Shown here piece by piece: positions 57,274 to 64,000 of a stretch of DNA of 64,000 nucleotides; position 1 is the stretch's first letter, and the number at the start of each line of letters is the position of its first letter. The DNA comes from Rhodanobacteraceae bacterium (GTDB taxonomy: Bacteria > Pseudomonadota > Gammaproteobacteria > Xanthomonadales > SZUA-5). The notes beneath the pieces are model-generated. The model did not search any database. It saw only the letters and a program-made list of their open reading frames with translations, and was not told the DNA's origin. The stretch is from positions 54,398 through 118,397 of the forward strand of contig JACKOW010000013.1 in NCBI GenBank assembly GCA_024234055.1, read 5' to 3'. A program made the position numbers and the translations under genes.

Positions 57274-58545
57274 TTAGCCCGCCTCCACCTTGCGCATCGG
57301 ATTGTTTGGGTGGGTGGTCCAGTTGCTGTAGCCACCGTCGTCCACGCGCTCCATGGTGATGCAGCCATCGACCGGGCAGACGTGCATGCACAGATTGCAG
57401 CCCACGCATTCCTCGTCGACGACTTCAAAGAAGCGCAGGCCGTCCTTTTCCTTGGTGATGGCCTGGTGCGAGGTGTCTTCGCAGGCGATGTGGCAAAGCC
57501 CGCATTTCACGCACTTGTCCTGGTCGATGCGGGCCTTGATGTCGTATTTCATGTTCAGGAACTGCCAGTCGGTGACGTTCGGCACCGCCTTGCCGACGAA
57601 ATCACTGAGGCGCGCGTAGCCCTTGGCGTCCATCCAGTGGTTCAGTCCGTCGATCATGTCGTCGACGATGCGGAAGCCGTAATGCATGGCGGCGGTGCAG
57701 ACCTGCACCGTGCCGCAGCCGAGCGCCATGAATTCGGCAGCATCGCGCCATGTACCGATGCCGCCGATGCCGCTGATCGGCTTGCCGCGGGTTTCCGCGT
57801 CGCGAGCAATTTCGGCGACCATGTTCAGCGCGATCGGCCGCACCGCCGGACCGCAATAGCCGCCGTGCGTGCCCTTGCCGTCGACCGTCGGGGTCGGTGC
57901 CATCAGGTCCAGATCCACGGACGTGATCGAGTTGATGGTGTTGATCAGCGACACCGCATCGGCGCCGCCGCGGAAGGCGGCCCGCGCCGAGGTGCGGATG
58001 TCGGTGATGTTCGGCGTGAGCTTGACGATGCAGGGCAGACGCGAGTGCTGCTTGACCCAGCGCGCCACCATCTCCACGTACTCGGGAACCTGCCCGACCG
58101 CCGAGCCCATGCCGCGCTCGCTCATACCGTGCGGGCAGCCGAAGTTCAGTTCCACGGCGTCGGCGCCGGTGTCTTCGACCATCGGCAGGATGTACTTCCA
58201 CGAGGCCTCGTCGCAGGGCACCATCAGTGACACCACCATGGCCCGATCCGGCCACAAGCGCTTGATCTCGGCGATTTCCTTGAGATTGACTGCCAGCGGC
58301 CGATCGGTGATCAGCTCGATGTTGTTGAGCCCGGCAATACGCTGGCCATTGAGCTTGACCGCGCCATAGCGCGAGCTGACATTGACCACCGGCGGATCGA
58401 TGCCGAGGGTTTTCCACACCACCCCGCCCCAACCCGCCTCGAAGGCACGATTGACGTTGTAAGCCTTGTCCGTCGGCGGCGCCGAGGCCAGCCAGAAGGG
58501 ATTGGGCGAACGGATACCTACGAAGTTGCTGGACAGGTCAGCCAC
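57274..58545 (-). CDS. preA: Dihydropyrimidine dehydrogenase (NAD+) catalytic subunit PreA
   Basis: A 423-residue class-1B dihydroorotate-dehydrogenase-like barrel followed by ferredoxin motifs. SELNFGCPHGMSERGMGSAVG (FMN and active-site Cys region) is typical of PreA; the C-terminus carries CVKCGLCHIACE and CVGCNLCMHVCPVDGC for two [4Fe-4S] clusters. With PreT it reduces uracil and thymine with NADH (EC 1.3.1.1). GTG at 58545 has GGAG seven bases upstream; the frame extends to 58602 through the repeat arm. A GxxExxY element now sits between preA and preT. Confidence 0.95.
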   Translation of the reverse strand: MADLSSNFVGIRSPNPFWLASAPPTDKAYNVNRAFEAGWGGVVWKTLGIDPPVVNVSSRYGAVKLNGQRIAGLNNIELITDRPLAVNLKEIAEIKRLWPDRAMVVSLMVPCDEASWKYILPMVEDTGADAVELNFGCPHGMSERGMGSAVGQVPEYVEMVARWVKQHSRLPCIVKLTPNITDIRTSARAAFRGGADAVSLINTINSITSVDLDLMAPTPTVDGKGTHGGYCGPAVRPIALNMVAEIARDAETRGKPISGIGGIGTWRDAAEFMALGCGTVQVCTAAMHYGFRIVDDMIDGLNHWMDAKGYARLSDFVGKAVPNVTDWQFLNMKYDIKARIDQDKCVKCGLCHIACEDTSHQAITKEKDGLRFFEVVDEECVGCNLCMHVCPVDGCITMERVDDGGYSNWTTHPNNPMRKVEAG

Positions 58546-58582
58546 GGCACGCTCCAAACATTGTCGGGTCCTTGCGAGAAGA

Positions 58583-58629
58583 GTGGGACGCAAAGGACGC
58601 AAAGGAAAAGCAGAAAGGTCGCGAAGGAA
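58583..58629. repeat. Left arm of inverted-arm element carrying a GxxExxY gene
   Basis: GTGGGACGCAAAGGACGCAA then AGGAAAAGCAGAAAGGTCGC; it abuts the stop codon of the enclosed gene. The right arm is at 59079-59122. Confidence 0.9.
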
Positions 58630-59043
58630 TCATGGATAGTGAACTACACGCTGCATGCCATGGCGCAGGGCAGCAGTATTGAAATTGAACAGCAGACCTA
58701 GATGCTTTCCCGAGAATCGCAGGTAAGTCAGCAGTTGTGCCGTATGAATGCTCTGGAGTTTGTCGATCGACTTGACCTCCACGACCACGAGATCCTCGAC
58801 CAGAAGGTCGATCCGGTAGGCATCTGGAAGTTCGATGCCCTTGTAATTGACCGCCAGCTGCGGTTGTCGCAACACGCGCAGCCCATCCAGTCGAAGCTGG
58901 TGAGCCAACGCCATTTCGTATGCCGACTCGAGCAGACCCGGCCCCAAGGTCCGATGCACTTCGATGGCCGCGCCAATGATCTGATTCGAACACGACTCCT
59001 GATCCACCTGACAAGTCCCTCTCCTGAAACGCCAAGCTGCCAT
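58630..59043 (-). CDS. GxxExxY-family protein (PD-(D/E)XK-like)
   Basis: A 137-residue protein with the diagnostic GPGLLESAYEMAL (GxxExxY) and IDLLVEDLVVVEVKS, which reads as a PD-(D/E)XK-type D...ExK nuclease core. IIGAAIEVHRTLG opens the domain. The family function is unknown. The gene is tightly enclosed by inverted purine-rich arms (58583-58629 and 59079-59122), which in other places in this window enclose only short spacers. It lies between preA and preT, which normally form one transcription unit, so it looks like an insertion. Alternatives include a restriction- or repair-type nuclease. Confidence 0.9.
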   Translation of the reverse strand: MAAWRFRRGTCQVDQESCSNQIIGAAIEVHRTLGPGLLESAYEMALAHQLRLDGLRVLRQPQLAVNYKGIELPDAYRIDLLVEDLVVVEVKSIDKLQSIHTAQLLTYLRFSGKHLGLLFNFNTAALRHGMQRVVHYP

Positions 59044-59078
59044 GTCGCATGACGGAGCTCCGAATGCAGCCTGAAAAT

Positions 59079-59122
59079 CTTCGCGTCCTTGCTGCTTTTC
59101 CTTCGCGTCCTTCGCGTCCCGC
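59079..59122. repeat. Right arm of the element carrying the GxxExxY gene
   Basis: TTCGCGTCCTTGCTGCTTTT then CCTTCGCGTCC; inverted relative to 58583-58629. Confidence 0.88.
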
Positions 59123-59135
59123 TCCTGCCCACACC

Positions 59136-60470
59136 CTAGCGACTGAGTTCCTGGTGGATCGACGCGGCTGCGCGTTTGCCGTCTTCGACGGCCTGGACGG
59201 TGAGATCGAGTTTGCCGCCGACGCAGTCGCCGCCGGCCCAGACGCGTTCGATGGTGGTGTGGAACTCGGCGTCTACCGCGATGCGGCCGTGGCGCAGGGC
59301 AGGGGCGTTGGGGCCTGGCGCGAAGGCCTGACCGATGGCCTTGAGCACGCTGTCGGCGGCCAGCGCAAAGGTCTCGCCGGTGCCTTGCAGGCGACCGTTG
59401 CTGTCGACTTCGGTGTACTCGAACTCGACGCCAGACACGCTGCCTTCATGCGCCTGCACGGCCATCGGCCGGGCCCAATGCACGATGCGCACGCCCTCGT
59501 CGCGGGCGAAAGCCTGTTCGAGCACGGTGGCACTCATGGACTCGGGTCCACGGCGGTAGACCAGCGTGACTTCTTCGGCACCCAGGCGACGGCTCTGGAT
59601 GGCGGCATCGATGGCGGTGTTGCCGCCCCCGATCACGACCACTCGGCGACCCACCGGCAGCCTGGCCAGATCCGGGCACTGGCGCAATTCGGCGATGAAC
59701 TCCACCGCGTCGCGCACGCCGGGCAGGTCTTCGCCGGGAATGCCCAGCGCGTTGACGGCGCCCAGGCCCAGACCCAGGAACACGGCATGGAAGTTCTCGC
59801 GCAGTTGCGGCAGGTCCAGATTGATGCCCAGGGTGTAGCCGGGTTGCACGCTGATGCCGCCAATGGACAGCAACCAGTCGATCTCGGCCTGGGCGAAGTC
59901 CGGCACCTTGTAGGCGGCGATGCCGTATTCGTTGAGACCGCCGGCTTTGGCGCGGGCTTCGAAGATCACCACTTCATGGCCTTCGCGCGCGAGTGCATGG
60001 GCGCAGCTCAGGCCCGCCGGCCCGGCACCGACCACGGCAATGCGTTTGCCGGTATCAGGTTTGCGGCTGAACAGCCGTGCGCCGTCGCGATAGACCCAGT
60101 CGGTGGCGTAGCGTTGCAGCGCGCCGATCTGCACCGGCTTGTGGTCATCGACATTGCGCACGCAGGCGCCTTCGCACAGCACTTCGGTGGGGCAGACCCG
60201 GGCGCAGGAGCCGCCGAGGATATTGGCTGAGAGGATGTCGGTGGCCGCGCCCTTGAGATTGTCGGTGCTGATGCGCTTGATGAAGCTCGGGATATCGATG
60301 CCGGTTGGACAGGCCGTGGTGCAGGGCGCGTCGTAGCAATAGAAACAGCGCTGCGCCGCGAGCAAGGCCTGCTGCCGATCCAGCGGCGGCGCCACATCAG
60401 CAAAGTTCTCCGCCAGCGCCTCGGCACTGAGCCTGCCCGCCTGGATATCGCCGTGAGTCAGTCGTGTCAT
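59136..60470 (-). CDS. preT: NAD(P)H-dependent subunit of dihydropyrimidine dehydrogenase, PreT
   Basis: A 444-residue glutamate-synthase-beta-type flavoprotein. N-terminal CFYCYDAPCTTACPTGIDIP and CARVCPTEVLCEGACV hold [4Fe-4S] clusters (Fer4_20). VVGAGPAGLSCAHAL binds FAD and VVIGGGNTAIDAAIQSRRLGA binds NAD(P)H. It feeds electrons to PreA. Start taken at ATG 60470; the preceding codons to 60503 begin with a TTG and have no ribosome site. It is normally encoded next to preA; here about 590 bp of repeat element intervenes. Confidence 0.93.
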   Translation of the reverse strand: MTRLTHGDIQAGRLSAEALAENFADVAPPLDRQQALLAAQRCFYCYDAPCTTACPTGIDIPSFIKRISTDNLKGAATDILSANILGGSCARVCPTEVLCEGACVRNVDDHKPVQIGALQRYATDWVYRDGARLFSRKPDTGKRIAVVGAGPAGLSCAHALAREGHEVVIFEARAKAGGLNEYGIAAYKVPDFAQAEIDWLLSIGGISVQPGYTLGINLDLPQLRENFHAVFLGLGLGAVNALGIPGEDLPGVRDAVEFIAELRQCPDLARLPVGRRVVVIGGGNTAIDAAIQSRRLGAEEVTLVYRRGPESMSATVLEQAFARDEGVRIVHWARPMAVQAHEGSVSGVEFEYTEVDSNGRLQGTGETFALAADSVLKAIGQAFAPGPNAPALRHGRIAVDAEFHTTIERVWAGGDCVGGKLDLTVQAVEDGKRAAASIHQELSR

Positions 60471-60532
60471 CGTGGTTCCCGCTGGTCTTCTTGTAATGGC
60501 CAAATCATGTCGTCAACTTGATGCAAGAGCGC

Positions 60533-60757
60533 TGGACGCGAAGGACGCGAAGGAACAGCAGAAAGGTCAGGAAGAGGTCATCGGAATGACTTCGGTTGCT
60601 CGAACCTCGGCTCGCATTCAGAGACCGACAGGAGCAGGACCTGCGCGACCTGCCGCACATGAGTCATCCCGGAATTCATTTGCACGGGCAGGCGAGTCCA
60701 CATCTGATCTGATCCCTTCGCGTCCTTTCTGCTGTTCCTTCGCGTCCTTCGCGTCCG
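60533..60757. repeat. Inverted-arm repeat pair (about 142-bp spacer)
   Basis: Left 60533-60572 (TGGACGCGAAGGACGCGAAG), right 60715-60757. Spacer reads through no gene. Lies between preT and the carbamoylase. Confidence 0.88.
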
Positions 60758-60778
60758 TCTTTCTGGTCGGGCGACCAA

Positions 60779-62035
60779 CTACCTTGATGCCCGTCCCAGC
60801 ATCGCATGCAGCAGCACATTGCAGCCGGCTTCGATCCATTCGGGCTTGGCGTCTTCGATTTCGTTGTGGCTGATGCCGCCGACGCAGGGCACGAAGACCA
60901 TCGAGGTGGGCGCGACCTGGGCCAGATAGCAGGCGTCGTGGCCGGCGCCGGAGACGATGTCGCGGTGGCTGTAGCCGAAGCGTTCGGCAGCCGCACGCAC
61001 CGAGTTCACGCAGTCGCTGTCGAAGGGCACCGGGGCGTAGTAGAAGATCTGTTCGAGCTTGCTCACCTCGACCTTGCTGTGGGCCGCGATGCGGTCGATG
61101 CCGGCGCGCAGTTCAGCGTCCATCTGCGACAGCACCGCATCGTCCGGATGGCGCAGATCCACGGTGAAGAACACCCGGCCCGGGATCACATTGCGCGAAT
61201 TCGGATGCACTTGCAGCATGCCGACCGTGGCGCAGGCGTAGGGCGCGTGGGCGTGGCCGATCTGATTGACCAGATCGATCACCCGGGCAGCGCCGAGCAG
61301 CGCGTCGCGGCGGCGTGGCATCGGTGTGGGGCCGGCGTGTGATTCCTGACCGGTGAACACCACCTCGTACCAGCGCTGGCCCTGGGCATGGGTGACCACG
61401 CCGATGGTCACGCCCTCGGTTTCCAGGATCGGGCCCTGCTCGATGTGCAACTCGAAGGCAGCGTGAATCGGTTTGCCCATGGGCTGATCGCCGGCATAAC
61501 CGATGCGCGCCAGTTCCTCGCCCATGGTCTTGCCATCGACATCGGCGCGCGACAATCCGTATTCCAGGGTGAACACACCGGCAAAGACACCCGAGGCGAC
61601 CATCGCCGGCGCAAAGCGTGAACCTTCCTCATTGGTCCAGATCACCACTTCGACAGGCCGGTCGGTCTCGACGCCGTGATCGTTGAGGCTGCGGATCACC
61701 TCCAGCCCGCCGAGCACGCCGTAGATGCCGTCGAAGCGACCGCCAGTGGGCTGAGAATCGGCATGCGAACCGGTCACCACGGGCGTCAGGCTGTTGTCCT
61801 TGCCGGCGCGTCGGGCGAACACGTTGCCCATCTGATCCACGGTGATAGTGCAGCCGGCCTCCCGGGCCCAGCGCACGAACAGATCGCGGCCCTCACGGTC
61901 GAGATCGGTCAGCGCCAGCCGGCAGACCCCACCCTTCGCCGTGGCCCCGATCTTCGCCATTTCCATCAGGCTGTCCCACAGACGCTGGCCGTTGATGGCG
62001 AGCGGTTGGTCTTGCGGTTTCAATACGGCGTTCAT
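60779..62035 (-). CDS. Zn-dependent N-carbamoyl amidohydrolase (beta-ureidopropionase type)
   Basis: A 418-residue M20-family Zn amidohydrolase of the hydantoinase/carbamoylase type. Metal ligands: GSHADSQPTGGRFDG (His, Asp), TNEEGSRF (Glu), ELHIEQGP (His) and GGISHNEIED (His). It hydrolyses N-carbamoyl-beta-alanine (from uracil) or N-carbamoyl-beta-aminoisobutyrate (from thymine) to the amino acid, CO2 and ammonia. AGGAGG precedes the ATG at 62035. Allantoate amidohydrolase and L-carbamoylases share the fold; the linked preTA/hydA genes favour the pyrimidine role. Confidence 0.9.
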   Translation of the reverse strand: MNAVLKPQDQPLAINGQRLWDSLMEMAKIGATAKGGVCRLALTDLDREGRDLFVRWAREAGCTITVDQMGNVFARRAGKDNSLTPVVTGSHADSQPTGGRFDGIYGVLGGLEVIRSLNDHGVETDRPVEVVIWTNEEGSRFAPAMVASGVFAGVFTLEYGLSRADVDGKTMGEELARIGYAGDQPMGKPIHAAFELHIEQGPILETEGVTIGVVTHAQGQRWYEVVFTGQESHAGPTPMPRRRDALLGAARVIDLVNQIGHAHAPYACATVGMLQVHPNSRNVIPGRVFFTVDLRHPDDAVLSQMDAELRAGIDRIAAHSKVEVSKLEQIFYYAPVPFDSDCVNSVRAAAERFGYSHRDIVSGAGHDACYLAQVAPTSMVFVPCVGGISHNEIEDAKPEWIEAGCNVLLHAMLGRASR

Positions 62036-62075
62036 GCACCCTCCTGTGGGCACCGAAACTGCTACTCAATGAGTA

Positions 62076-62198
62076 AAACGGGAAACGTAAAACGTCAATT
62101 TGGCTGATTGACGGTCAACGCTTCAGACCCGGCCCGTCGACACCCACCCAAGTTGCAAAACGTCGACGCTTCCAGTTGACGTTTTACGTTTTACGTTT
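62076..62198. repeat. Inverted repeat AAACG(T)AAAACGTCAA around a 77-bp spacer
   Basis: Left 62076-62098 and right 62176-62198 (TTGACGTTTTACGTTTTACG, TTT). Layout matches the inverted-arm family but the arm sequence is different. Lies in the gap between the carbamoylase and mmsA. Confidence 0.85.
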
Positions 62199-62206
62199 CA
62201 CTGCTC

Positions 62207-63742
<1,536 letters not shown>

Positions 63743-63880
63743 GGCCTGCGCCTTCCAGCTGTCACAAAGTGGTGACGAGCCTACATCAGAGCGAGAGTCC
63801 TTGGCACTGGCGGCTGCGGTTGTCGCTACTCGGCGGGAGTCCCGGTCGCCCCGGGCGGTGCGCGCATTCGCGCATCAAAC

Positions 63881-63965
63881 AGGGTGCAGGGGGCGGGGGA
63901 CCCACGTCGCGGCACGGTCATATCATGCGACGAGGCTGGACCCCTGCCCCCTGCCCCTTGACCCT
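63881..63965. repeat. Dispersed repeat with C-rich ends (inverted copy of 24382-24452)
   Basis: AGGGTGCAGGGGGCGGGGGA to CCCCTGCCCCTTGACCC; the reverse complement of the copy at 24382-24452, with a shared centre GACCCACGTCGCGGCACGGTC. The last 35 bp of the window are AT-rich and show no feature. Confidence 0.85.
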
Positions 63966-64000
63966 TGTTTTAAATACTTATATATCAATGTATTAACGTA

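Overview
High-GC bacterial DNA, most likely a gammaproteobacterium of the Xanthomonadales / Rhodanobacteraceae type. The pointers are overall gene content, secreted proteins ending in an IPAL-type variant of the IPTL-CTERM tail or in a short FADGFE tail, and many short extragenic palindromes. The family-level placement is inference. No rRNA, tRNA, CRISPR array or prophage was seen.

Layout. 1-1125 (minus strand): a split borosin locus, an alpha-N-methyltransferase followed by a small precursor peptide that runs off the left edge. 1404-7438: a GNAT acetyltransferase, an ABC-F ATPase lacking the usual C-terminal extension, a DUF11/CTERM gene remnant, and a Ser/Thr protein kinase translationally coupled to a porin-like outer-membrane protein. 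7606-8985: a BlaI-type repressor with a BlaR1/M56-type membrane peptidase. 9069-18128: a redox cluster with a membrane-anchored FAD/2x[4Fe-4S] oxidoreductase, a divergent membrane b-type cytochrome, a 24-heme and a roughly 36-heme c-type cytochrome, and a TPR/beta-barrel outer-membrane protein. The order suggests an electron conduit from the inner membrane to the cell surface. 18423-31331: a giant DUF11-repeat surface protein, a Calx-beta/DUF11 exoprotein, an S74-chaperone-type exoprotein and a secreted isoamylase. 32120-34017: ECF sigma factor, putative anti-sigma factor and PDZ protein.

34310-49129: mixed housekeeping and accessory genes. These are NADAR, Mpo1-like and TPR-sulfotransferase proteins, an IS110 transposase, a tandem glycine riboswitch controlling gcvP, the leucine-degradation genes liuC and liuD, a lipoprotein and a TPM-domain protein. 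49419-63742: mostly minus-strand genes for reductive pyrimidine catabolism. PreT/PreA reduce uracil or thymine, HydA opens the ring, a Zn carbamoylase releases the beta-amino acid, MmsA oxidises the semialdehyde, and an NCS1 transporter supplies substrate. A sarcosine-oxidase-like flavoprotein is alongside. Plus-strand genes (DUF885 lipoprotein, VOC protein, HPt protein) interrupt the set.

The intergenic DNA is unusually rich in repeats. One family consists of inverted pairs of a 40-45 bp purine-rich arm around spacers from about 20 bp up to a whole GxxExxY gene. There is also a ~190 bp MITE-like family and several GC-rich palindromes. The observations most worth following up are the borosin pair, the multiheme conduit, and the inverted-arm elements with their cargo gene.
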